Source of the DNA: Flavobacteriaceae bacterium UBA5079
GTDB lineage: Bacteria; Bacteroidota; Bacteroidia; Flavobacteriales; Flavobacteriaceae
NCBI GenBank assembly: GCA_002414705.1
Contig: DIAL01000124.1
Location: 11,966-19,580 of the forward strand
DNA: 7,615 bases
Direction: 5' to 3'
The notes beneath the pieces are model-generated. The model saw nothing but the letters and a program-made list of their open reading frames with translations. It ran no database searches and was not told where the DNA came from. This document shows, piece by piece, positions 1-5,139 of the stretch (position 1 is the stretch's first letter; each line of letters opens with the position of its first letter). The position numbers and the translations under genes were made by a program.

Positions 1-466
1 CTTCGGGAAAGATGCAAATACTCAGGCCTTGTTTTAAACGTCTTTGCGCTCTTAAAAAAACCGCTTTTCGGCTTTTTTCAGAACTTCTATCAACCAAAAT
101 ACAGGTTCGCTTGTAGAAAAATCCAAATAAAGGAATTTTAGCCAGTTCTTTTTTACCAACAAATACAAAGGGATTTTCAGATACCACTAACATGAGCATA
201 ATATCTGCCATAGACGTATGGTTAGCAATAAACATATAACTGGCTTTGCGTTTAGGTTTCTCCGCTAAAGAAATGTGGGTATTAAAACCCATACCTATTA
301 AGATAAACCGCGCCCACAACCTTGCCAACCTGTAAAAATAAGGATACCAAGACTCTTTGAGTATGGACATAAGCAGTAAAGGCAGCATAATGATAATAGG
401 CACTGCAACGAGCACATAAAACCAAATGCGGTAAAATACCCAGAAAATATATTTAAAAATCGTCAT
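1..466 (-). CDS. plsC: 1-acyl-sn-glycerol-3-phosphate acyltransferase (PlsC/LPLAT family), C-terminus outside window
   Basis: The reading frame is open from an ATG at 466 to the window edge, giving 155 residues. Residues 14-33 form a hydrophobic N-terminal membrane segment. Next comes the acyltransferase signature NHTSMAD (82-88), the H-x4-D catalytic motif of the family. It is followed by FVGKKELAKIPLFG (102-115) and a glycerol-phosphate-binding-type block YKRTCILVDRS (118-128). The last visible residues are IFPE (152-155), the beginning of the FPEG motif. Family members transfer an acyl group to lysophosphatidic acid at the inner face of the cytoplasmic membrane to make phosphatidic acid. 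A complete protein is usually about 240-250 residues, so roughly 90 are missing. The gene is divergent from trpS, and a -7 box lies only 7 bp before the start codon. The family is secure. The exact acyl acceptor is inferred, because related LPLATs also act on ornithine lipids. Confidence 0.93.
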   Translation of the reverse strand, partial: MTIFKYIFWVFYRIWFYVLVAVPIIIMLPLLLMSILKESWYPYFYRLARLWARFILIGMGFNTHISLAEKPKRKASYMFIANHTSMADIMLMLVVSENPFVFVGKKELAKIPLFGFFYKRTCILVDRSSEKSRKAVFLRAQRRLKQGLSICIFPE

Positions 467-472
467 GAAGAC

Positions 473-480
473 CAAAACTA
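473..480 (-). promoter_or_regulatory. -7 promoter box of the plsC-like gene
   Basis: Read on the minus strand this is TAGTTTTG, a perfect match to the Bacteroidota -7 consensus TAnnTTTG. It ends 6 bases before the ATG at 466, so transcription should begin at or within a few bases of the start codon. I see no convincing TTG-type -33 element at the normal distance, so the assignment rests on one box and its position. Confidence 0.5.
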
Positions 481-513
481 CTTAAATAAATTGAGCTTTT
501 GTACTAAAAAAAT

Positions 514-521
514 TACCTTTG
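514..521 (+). promoter_or_regulatory. -7 promoter box of trpS
   Basis: TACCTTTG matches the Bacteroidota consensus TAnnTTTG exactly. A TTG at 491-493 lies 20 bp upstream and can serve as the -33 element. The predicted start of transcription is near 527, which leaves a leader of about 50 nt before trpS. That leader holds a hairpin at 556-571. Confidence 0.6.
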
Positions 522-555
522 ACATATTAAAACAAGTTTGAACTTAAAACAAGAT

Positions 556-571
556 TCCCACTTTCGTGGGA
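556..571 (+). repeat. Hairpin in the trpS leader, REP-like palindrome
   Basis: TCCCAC (556-561) and GTGGGA (566-571) form a perfect 6-bp stem with a TTTC tetraloop. It ends 7 bases before the ATG of trpS, in the ribosome-binding region. The form resembles dispersed palindromes of the type TTCCCGC-TTTC-GCGGGAA that I know from many bacterial intergenic regions, with one G-C pair replaced by A-T. It could be a degenerate repeat or a translation-control hairpin. Confidence 0.5.
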
Positions 572-578
572 CGTGAGC

Positions 579-1547
579 ATGGCAAGAATACTAACAGGCA
601 TACAAAGCACAGGAACACCACATTTAGGGAATATTTTAGGCGCTATTTTACCAGCTGTAACCATGGCAAATAAACCAGAAAACGATTCGTTTTTGTTTAT
701 TGCCAATTTACATACACTAACCCAAATTAAAGATGCAGCATTACTAAAACACAATACCTACTCTACAGCAGCCACCTGGTTGGCTTTTGGTTTGGATATT
801 GAAAAAACCGTGTTCTACAGACAGAGTGATGTGCCACAAGTAACGGAACTAACCTGGTATTTAAGCTGTTTTTTTCCATTTCAACGCCTAACATTAGCAC
901 ATAGTTTTAAAGACAAAGCCGATAGATTAGAAGACGTGAATGCAGGATTATTTAATTACCCAATGCTTATGGCTGCGGATATTTTAGCCTATGATGCCGA
1001 AATTATTCCTGTTGGAAAAGACCAATTACAACATATAGAAATTACGCGTGATGTAGCATCGCGTTTTCATGCGCAAATGGGCGAAACCTTTGTGTTACCT
1101 ACCGGAAAAGTAGCGGATAATACTATGCTGATTCCCGGAACGGATGGTGAAAAAATGAGCAAAAGTCGCGGGAATTTTATCAATATTTTTTTAGATGATA
1201 AAAAACTCCGCAAGCAAATCATGTCTATCCAAACAGATAGTACAGCTTTGGAAGATCCTAAAGATTGGTCAACTTGCAACTGTTTTGCTCTATACAATTT
1301 ATTGGCTTCAGAAAACGACATAGCGACTATGAAAACCAACTACGAAGCTGGAAATTATGGTTATGGTCACGCCAAGCAAGCTTTATTTGAGCTGATTGTA
1401 GAAAAATTTGCGGAGCCTCGTGAACGTTACAATCATTATATGAATAATTTACACGAAATTGATAACGCTTTAAAAATTGGTGCTGAAAAAGCAAGAAAGG
1501 TTGCCAATGCGGTTATTTTGCGAGTTAGAGAAAAGGTTGGCTATTAA
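579..1547 (+). CDS. trpS: Tryptophan--tRNA ligase
   Basis: This class I aminoacyl-tRNA synthetase joins tryptophan to tRNA-Trp, using ATP, in the cytoplasm. It has 322 residues, the usual length of the compact bacterial form. The N-terminus carries the HIGH-type signature in TGTPHLGN (11-18). The amino-acid pocket is recognisable in YPMLMAADILAYDAE (127-141) and GKDQLQHIEITRD (146-158). The second ATP-binding signature is a perfect KMSKS (192-196). The C-terminal helical part ends with the usual KARKVAN...VREKVG tail. I chose the ATG at 579 because family members begin M-x-R-I-L-T-G-x-Q. A GTG at 573 would add only two residues and would start 1 base after the leader hairpin. Its promoter box is at 514-521. 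It converges on dprA, with 66 bp between the two stop codons, and I see no clear terminator hairpin there. Confidence 0.97.
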   Translation: MARILTGIQSTGTPHLGNILGAILPAVTMANKPENDSFLFIANLHTLTQIKDAALLKHNTYSTAATWLAFGLDIEKTVFYRQSDVPQVTELTWYLSCFFPFQRLTLAHSFKDKADRLEDVNAGLFNYPMLMAADILAYDAEIIPVGKDQLQHIEITRDVASRFHAQMGETFVLPTGKVADNTMLIPGTDGEKMSKSRGNFINIFLDDKKLRKQIMSIQTDSTALEDPKDWSTCNCFALYNLLASENDIATMKTNYEAGNYGYGHAKQALFELIVEKFAEPRERYNHYMNNLHEIDNALKIGAEKARKVANAVILRVREKVGY

Positions 1548-1613
1548 ATATGATTTTGCATCGGGAAAGGCTAGATTATTGCTTACCAATAGTTATCTGG
1601 ATACGCAGGAATT

Positions 1614-2717
1614 TTATATAATCTCAAACAACTTACCAGGCAACGGCCTAATCACACCTTTCAATTCCATGTTTAGTAATAGGCTGGCCACTTTATAGGT
1701 TGGTAAGTCACAATCTATAGCAATACTATCTAACTCCTCTTTGGATTTCGTTTGTAGATAGTTGTAAATGATTTGTTCGTCTGGCTCCAAGTCTACAAAT
1801 AGTTGTTTCTGGATGGTTGGCTTTTCTTTCGTTTCCAATTCCCAGTTCAACATATACGGGATATCTAATGGATTAGATAATAAGTGTGCTTTCTGAAATT
1901 TTATCAGATTATTACAACCCACACTTTGGCTATCCGTTGTGCGTCCAGGAACGGCAAACACATCCCGATTATAGGAATTGGCAATATCAGCTGTTACCAA
2001 ACTCCCACCTTTTTCAGCAGATTCTATGACAATCGTCGCTTGACTCACACCTGCAATCACCCGATTTCGCTTTAAAAAATTATTTCTATCAAATGGGTCC
2101 GAACTCCAAAAATCGGTGAAGAATCCGCCATTTTTTTCTACATCTACCATATACTTTTTATGGGTTTTTGGGTAAATCTGATTTAAGCCATGCGCTAAAC
2201 ATCCTATGGTTTGCAAACCGTGTTTTATAGCTGCTTTTTGTGCCGTAATATCGGTTCCGTAAGCAAAACCAGAAACAATAATGGGATTAAAAGGTGTAAG
2301 CTCTTCAATCAGTTTATTACAAAAGGCAATTCCAGCTGTGGTTATTTTTCTGGCACCAACAATACTAATAATACGTGGGTTTTCTAAATTCACATTGCCT
2401 ACTTGAAATAATAAAATAGGACTATCAATACATTGGTTTAGTTTCTGTGGATAGCCGTCATCCATAAAATACAAACACTGAATATTGTTTTCAGAAATAA
2501 ACTGCATTTCCGCTTCGGCAGCTTTAAAATGACTTGTATTATACAAATCGCGAATGACGTTGGTGCCAATGCCATCAATTTGGAGTAAATGGTGTTTTTT
2601 CTCTTGAAAAACCGCTTCAACAGAACCACAATGATTAATCAGCTTTTTGGCTCTAATATCACCAATAAACGGTACATGTTGTAGCGCCAAAATATGTAAT
2701 AAGCGATTATCGGTCAT
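1614..2717 (-). CDS. dprA: DNA-processing protein DprA (Smf)
   Basis: DprA binds incoming single-stranded DNA during natural transformation and loads RecA on it. It acts in the cytoplasm. The protein has 367 residues, a normal length. The N-terminal part (about 10-60) is a helix-hairpin-helix-like segment with HVPFIGD and IDGIGTN. The Rossmann-like DprA domain follows, with SIVGARKIT (118-126), SGFAYGTD (149-156), GCLAHGLNQIYP (172-183), FLKRNRVIAGVS (214-225), EKGGSLVTA (235-243), AVPG (255-258) and GCNNLI (267-272). The C-terminus (about 309-367) is the winged-helix domain found in many DprA proteins. The ATG at 2717 gives the family's normal N-terminus. The gene is divergent from the HU/SPOR gene, with about 100 bp between the start codons. 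I see only a weak candidate -7 box (TAAGTTGA, 2734-2741, minus strand). Confidence 0.97.
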   Translation of the reverse strand: MTDNRLLHILALQHVPFIGDIRAKKLINHCGSVEAVFQEKKHHLLQIDGIGTNVIRDLYNTSHFKAAEAEMQFISENNIQCLYFMDDGYPQKLNQCIDSPILLFQVGNVNLENPRIISIVGARKITTAGIAFCNKLIEELTPFNPIIVSGFAYGTDITAQKAAIKHGLQTIGCLAHGLNQIYPKTHKKYMVDVEKNGGFFTDFWSSDPFDRNNFLKRNRVIAGVSQATIVIESAEKGGSLVTADIANSYNRDVFAVPGRTTDSQSVGCNNLIKFQKAHLLSNPLDIPYMLNWELETKEKPTIQKQLFVDLEPDEQIIYNYLQTKSKEELDSIAIDCDLPTYKVASLLLNMELKGVIRPLPGKLFEII

Positions 2718-2784
2718 GATAGTGTTTTGATTTTCAACTTACAAGTAAAGAAATTTTAAGATGTTAATAAATTGTTAGCAAGAT

Positions 2785-2804
2785 TTTTTGTTCGCAAACA
2801 AAAA
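2785..2804 (+). repeat. Perfect inverted repeat over the -33 region of the HU/SPOR gene
   Basis: TTTTTGTT (2785-2792) and AACAAAAA (2797-2804) are perfectly complementary around a CGCA loop. The left arm contains the candidate -33 TTTG (2787-2790) of the downstream gene. The site could be an operator or a chance palindrome in AT-rich intergenic DNA. Confidence 0.45.
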
Positions 2805-2816
2805 TTTCTAACTTTG
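2787..2816 (+). promoter_or_regulatory. Promoter of the HU/SPOR gene
   Basis: The -33 element TTTG (2787-2790) is separated by 18 bp from the -7 box TAACTTTG (2809-2816), a complete Bacteroidota-type promoter. The -7 box ends 5 bases before the ATG at 2822, so the transcript should be leaderless or nearly so. Confidence 0.7.
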
Positions 2817-2821
2817 TTTCT

Positions 2822-3763
2822 ATGCAATTAGAACCTTACATAAGCGATTTACTTTACCGTTACGAATGTGTGACTGTACCTGAATTCGGCTCGTTTTTAA
2901 CGCGAAGAACGTCCGCAACAATTCATGAAACAACGCATGCTTTTTATCCTCCAAAAAAGGTGTTATCATTTAATGAGCAAATTCAAGAAAATGATGGTTT
3001 ACTAGCGCGTTATATTGCTGATGTTGAGAAAATCCCTTACGAAGAAGCTTCAAAAAAAATTAAAAAGCGCGTAAAATACTTAAAATCCTATTTAGTTGAA
3101 GGTGAAACCATTGCTTTTGAAAACATTGGTAGCTTATCCTTAAACAACGAAGGAAAAATGTTATTTGAACCGTCGTATAATTTCAATTATTTAACGGATG
3201 CGTTCGGTTTATCGCAATTTACCTCGCCTCAAGTTACGCGTGAAATCCACAAAGAAACCGTGGAAGCGATTGAAAAAGTAATTCCTATTGCAGTAACACC
3301 TCAAAGACGTCAATCTCGTGGCTATTTAAAATATGCTGCGGTTGGCTTAATAGCTTTAACCATTGGTGGTTTTGCAGCCTCTAATTATTATGTGAATCAG
3401 ATTGAAACACATAACCAATTAGCCCAAGAAGAAGCGAATACCCAATTGGAAACTAAAATCCAAGAAGCTACGTTTGTTATTAATAATCCCTTGCCTGCTG
3501 TTACGTTAAACGTGAAAAAGCAATATGGTAATTATCATATTATTGCTGGTGCTTTCCGTGTGGAAGAAAACAGCGATAAAAAAGTCGATCAACTGAAAGA
3601 CTTGGGTTATGCAGCTCGTAAAATCGGCACGAATAAATACGGTTTACACGAAGTGGTTTATGCCAGTTATGAAGACCGTTTAGAAGCGCTTCAGGCTTTG
3701 CGAGATATCAAAAAAACACATAATAAAGAGGCTTGGTTGTTAGTGAAAGAAATTAAGGAGTAG
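2822..3763 (+). CDS. Membrane-anchored HU/CCDC81-type and SPOR-domain protein
   Basis: This 313-residue protein has an architecture common in Bacteroidota. Residues 1 to about 135 resemble the paired prokaryotic HU-CCDC81 domains, DNA-binding-fold relatives of HU. The first begins with the typical YISDLLYRYECVTVPEFGSF (6-25). The second contains VEGETIAFENIGSL (92-105). A single membrane helix follows (about 170-190), preceded by basic residues QRRQSRGYLK. An acidic, Gln-rich linker (193-220) leads to a C-terminal SPOR domain (about 236-311; YHIIAGAFRVEEN...LHEVVYASY). SPOR domains bind denuded septal peptidoglycan. The charge pattern suggests an N-terminus in the cytoplasm and a SPOR domain in the periplasm. 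The protein may therefore link a cytoplasmic DNA-binding-like or scaffold module to the division septum, but that role is inferred. The ATG at 2822 fits the family start. Repeat R1 begins 9 bp after the stop codon. Confidence 0.9.
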   Translation: MQLEPYISDLLYRYECVTVPEFGSFLTRRTSATIHETTHAFYPPKKVLSFNEQIQENDGLLARYIADVEKIPYEEASKKIKKRVKYLKSYLVEGETIAFENIGSLSLNNEGKMLFEPSYNFNYLTDAFGLSQFTSPQVTREIHKETVEAIEKVIPIAVTPQRRQSRGYLKYAAVGLIALTIGGFAASNYYVNQIETHNQLAQEEANTQLETKIQEATFVINNPLPAVTLNVKKQYGNYHIIAGAFRVEENSDKKVDQLKDLGYAARKIGTNKYGLHEVVYASYEDRLEALQALRDIKKTHNKEAWLLVKEIKE

Positions 3764-3772
3764 TGTCCTATG

Positions 3773-3824
3773 TTCTCGATACGTTCATTTTGAGCTATGC
3801 TCAAATGAACACTCGAACTGACGT
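3773..3824 (-). repeat. Palindromic repeat R1 (minus orientation)
   Basis: This 52-bp copy reads TTCTCGATAC (3773-3782), then a hairpin core GTTCATTTTGAGC / TAT / GCTCAAATGAAC (3783-3810, 12 bp paired with one bulged T), then CACTCGAACTGACGT ending at 3824. Its two ends are the reverse complement of the ends of copies R2 and R3, with one substitution. It lies 9 bp after the HU/SPOR stop codon. The hairpin could stabilise or end that transcript, but no T-tract follows it. Confidence 0.85.
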
Positions 3825-3862
3825 GGATATCATTAAAACTAGATACCCTTAATTACAAAGAA

Positions 3863-3908
3863 ACGTCACTTCGAGTGATTTCGAGGAACGAGAAATTGTA
3901 TCGAGAAG
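3863..3908 (+). repeat. Palindromic repeat R2 (plus orientation)
   Basis: This 46-bp copy has the end ACGTCACTTCGAGTG (3863-3877), a core stem ATTTC / GAAAT around the loop GAGGAACGA, and the end GTATCGAGAAG (3898-3908). It differs from R3 at only five positions, four of which are paired stem bases. One base separates it from R3. Confidence 0.88.
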
Positions 3909-3909
3909 A

Positions 3910-3955
3910 ACGTCACTTCGAGTGATCTTGAGGTACGAAAGATTGTATCGAGAAG
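3910..3955 (+). repeat. Palindromic repeat R3 (plus orientation)
   Basis: This 46-bp tandem neighbour of R2 has identical ends. Its core stem is ATCTT / AAGAT around the loop GAGGTACGA. Compared with R2, both stem substitutions are compensated on the opposite strand. It ends 14 bp before the start of the GIY-YIG gene. A GTG inside it (3922) is in frame with that gene. Confidence 0.88.
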
Positions 3956-3969
3956 CCAAATACTTATAT

Positions 3970-4260
3970 GTGAAATTATCATACGTCTATATACTACATT
4001 GCTCCGACAACTCCTATTACACAGGCGTAACTTCCAATTTAGACAAAAGAATTTTAGAACATCAAACTGGAAAACATGTGGATAGCTACACGCATAAAAG
4101 ACTACCAGTAAAACTCGTTTATTATGCAGAATTCTCAAATATTCTATTAGCCATTCAAAGTGAAAAGCAAATTAAAAAATGGTCACGATTAAAGAAAGAA
4201 GCTTTAATAAATGGTGAATTTGAAAAACTACCGAATTTAGCTAGAAAAAAATTTAATTGA
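3970..4260 (+). CDS. Small GIY-YIG nuclease-family protein (UPF0213/YhbQ-like)
   Basis: This 96-residue single-domain protein belongs to the GIY-YIG superfamily. The GIY position is YVY (5-7) and the YIG position is YTG (17-19). They are followed by the conserved Arg in LDKRILEH (R27, H31). The metal-binding Glu is in QSEKQIKKW (E65), and a basic C-terminal tail follows. All residues expected for catalysis appear to be present, so a DNA nick or cut is plausible, but the substrate is unknown. The start is a GTG at 3970, which gives the family's usual start about five residues before the first motif. An in-frame GTG at 3922 would add 16 residues (MILRYERLYREA...) encoded by repeat R3, and I regard it as spurious. 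No promoter box is visible close upstream. Repeats flank the gene on both sides, and R1' begins 1 bp after its stop. Confidence 0.88.
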   Translation: MKLSYVYILHCSDNSYYTGVTSNLDKRILEHQTGKHVDSYTHKRLPVKLVYYAEFSNILLAIQSEKQIKKWSRLKKEALINGEFEKLPNLARKKFN

Positions 4261-4261
4261 G

Positions 4262-4315
4262 TTCTCGATACTTTCATTTTTCGCTACCGCTTCAAATGAA
4301 CACTCGAACTGACGT
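4262..4315 (-). repeat. Palindromic repeat R1' (minus orientation)
   Basis: This 54-bp copy has ends identical to R1: TTCTCGATAC (4262-4271) and CACTCGAACTGACGT (4301-4315). Its core has diverged. TTCATTT and AAATGAA still pair as 7 bp and the inner GC/GC as 2 bp, but the three bases between them no longer pair. It starts 1 bp after the GIY-YIG stop codon. Confidence 0.85.
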
Positions 4316-4365
4316 AGACTTCTAAATAAAGTAAAATAAAACTGAATACCCATAATTAACAAGAC

Positions 4366-4411
4366 GCGTCACTTCGAGTGATCTTGAGGCACGAAAGATG
4401 GTATCGAGAAG
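4366..4411 (+). repeat. Palindromic repeat R2' (plus orientation)
   Basis: This 46-bp copy is close to R3. It has the same end CGTCACTTCGAGTG (4367-4380), the same stem ATCTT / AAGAT, the loop GAGGCACGA, and the end GTATCGAGAAG (4401-4411). The single variable loop base differs in all three copies of this type (A, T, C). Confidence 0.87.
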
Positions 4412-4412
4412 C

Positions 4413-4459
4413 ACGTCACTTCAAGTGTCACGACTTTTTTGTCGGGATGTATCAAGAAG
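4413..4459 (+). repeat. Palindromic repeat R3' with a different core (plus orientation)
   Basis: The ends ACGTCACTTCAAGTG (4413-4427) and GTATCAAGAAG (4449-4459) match the family except for one G-to-A change in each. The core is unrelated to the other copies: TCACGAC and GTCGGGA pair at six of seven positions around a T6 loop. The copy ends 16 bp before the thioesterase -7 box. Confidence 0.75.
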
Positions 4460-4475
4460 ATAACGAAATTGGTAG

Positions 4476-4483
4476 TACCTTTG
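4476..4483 (+). promoter_or_regulatory. -7 promoter box of the thioesterase gene
   Basis: TACCTTTG matches TAnnTTTG exactly and lies 23 bp before the ATG at 4507, so it supports that start. The expected -33 position falls in the last bases of repeat R3', where no TTG is present. Confidence 0.55.
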
Positions 4484-4506
4484 CAGCGCATTTAAAAAAT
4501 GACCGC

Positions 4507-5016
4507 ATGACACCTAAAACACCTGAACAATCCAAAACCATTATGACCGACTTGGTACTGCCAAGCGAAACCAATCCACTTAATAATTTATTTGGAGGCG
4601 AACTATTAGCGCGTATGGATCGTGCGGCTAGTATTGCTGCTAGACGTCATAGTCGTCGCATTGTGGTTACCGCTTCTGTAAACCATGTAGCATTTAACCG
4701 TTCCGTACCTTTAGGAAGTGTTGTAACCGTAGAAGCTAAAGTATCACGCGCGTTTAAAACCTCCATGGAAGTATTCTTGGACGTTTGGATTGAAGACCGT
4801 GAATCTGGCTTGCGAGACAGAGCTAATGAAGCTATTTATACTTTTGTAGCTGTTGATGAAACTGGACGACCAATTCAAGTACCAGAAATTACACCAGAAA
4901 CCGATTTAGAAAAAGAGCGTTTTGATGCGGCTTTAAGACGTAAGCAATTGAGTTTGGTTTTAGCTGGAAAAATGAAACCTAATGAAGCTACGGAATTGAA
5001 GGCGTTGTTTCAGTAA
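4507..5016 (+). CDS. Hotdog-fold acyl-CoA thioesterase
   Basis: This cytoplasmic enzyme is predicted to hydrolyse acyl-CoA to a free acid and CoA. The 169-residue protein covers one hotdog domain of the YciA/BACH type. The signature is ETNPLNNLFGGELLARMD (21-38), equivalent to the DTNxNGDIFGGWxMxxMD segment of YciA, with the Asp at 38 as the likely catalytic residue. It is followed by a VVTASVNHVAFNRSVPLGSV strand-turn block and AIYTFVAVDETGRP near residues 118-131. A basic C-terminal extension (about 140-169) goes beyond the fold. I chose the ATG at 4507 because it follows the -7 box and gives the family's N-terminus. A longer frame opens at 4378, but its first residues are translated from repeats R2' and R3'. 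An ATG at 4447 also lies inside R3'. The gene ends at a strong terminator. The chain length of the natural substrate cannot be told. Confidence 0.92.
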   Translation: MTPKTPEQSKTIMTDLVLPSETNPLNNLFGGELLARMDRAASIAARRHSRRIVVTASVNHVAFNRSVPLGSVVTVEAKVSRAFKTSMEVFLDVWIEDRESGLRDRANEAIYTFVAVDETGRPIQVPEITPETDLEKERFDAALRRKQLSLVLAGKMKPNEATELKALFQ

Positions 5017-5038
5017 GAGATTAGATTTATAGAATATA

Positions 5039-5069
5039 AAAACAGCCTGAACGAAAATCAGGCTGTTTT
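5039..5069. terminator. Bidirectional rho-independent terminator
   Basis: AAAACAGCCTGA (5039-5050) and TCAGGCTGTTTT (5058-5069) form a perfect 12-bp stem around ACGAAAA. A T-run follows the GC-rich stem on both strands. It ends the thioesterase transcript 22 bp after the stop codon and probably also the leftward cluster that starts beyond 6040. Confidence 0.9.
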
Positions 5070-5139
5070 AGTATTTTACGTTCTTTAAATTCGGTTTTTA
5101 TTGTCAACCTTTCTATAAAAACCCTTTTAAACAATATAA

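Larger units (their letters stand above)
3910..4315 (+). mobile_element. Putative GIY-YIG element bounded by inverted palindromic repeats
   Basis: The unit runs from the outer end of R3 to the outer end of R1'. Its termini ACGTCACTTCGAGTG (3910-3924) and CACTCGAACTGACGT (4301-4315) are inverted repeats that match at 14 of 15 positions. The inner ends GTATCGAGAA (3945-3954) and TTCTCGATAC (4262-4271) are a perfect 10-bp inverted pair. The only gene inside is the GIY-YIG nuclease. I see no obvious target-site duplication. Mobility is inferred from the layout and from the extra copies beside it. The boundaries could equally be R2 or R1. Confidence 0.4.

Noticed and set aside
1067..1339. Antisense ORFs inside trpS, dprA and the GIY-YIG gene (for example this minus-strand frame)
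   Set aside because: They mirror well-supported genes on the opposite strand and show no family motif.
1548..1613. Terminator between the convergent trpS and dprA genes
   Set aside because: I could find no stem of useful length with a T-run in these 66 bp.
1477..1698. Plus-strand ORF of 73 codons overlapping the ends of trpS and dprA
   Set aside because: Most of it lies in another frame of trpS or antisense to dprA, and it has no recognisable domain.
3783..3810. R1 hairpin as the rho-independent terminator of the HU/SPOR gene
   Set aside because: The stem is AT-rich and no T-run follows it. The same ends occur in the other repeats, so it is better explained as a repeat copy.
3773..4459. 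CRISPR-like array because several similar repeats of about 46 bp occur
   Set aside because: The copies occur in both orientations, spacers are absent or homologous to each other, a gene lies between them, and there are no cas genes.
4378..4506. N-terminal extension of the thioesterase from the upstream GTG
   Set aside because: These codons are repeats R2' and R3' plus the promoter box. The family N-terminus begins at 4507.
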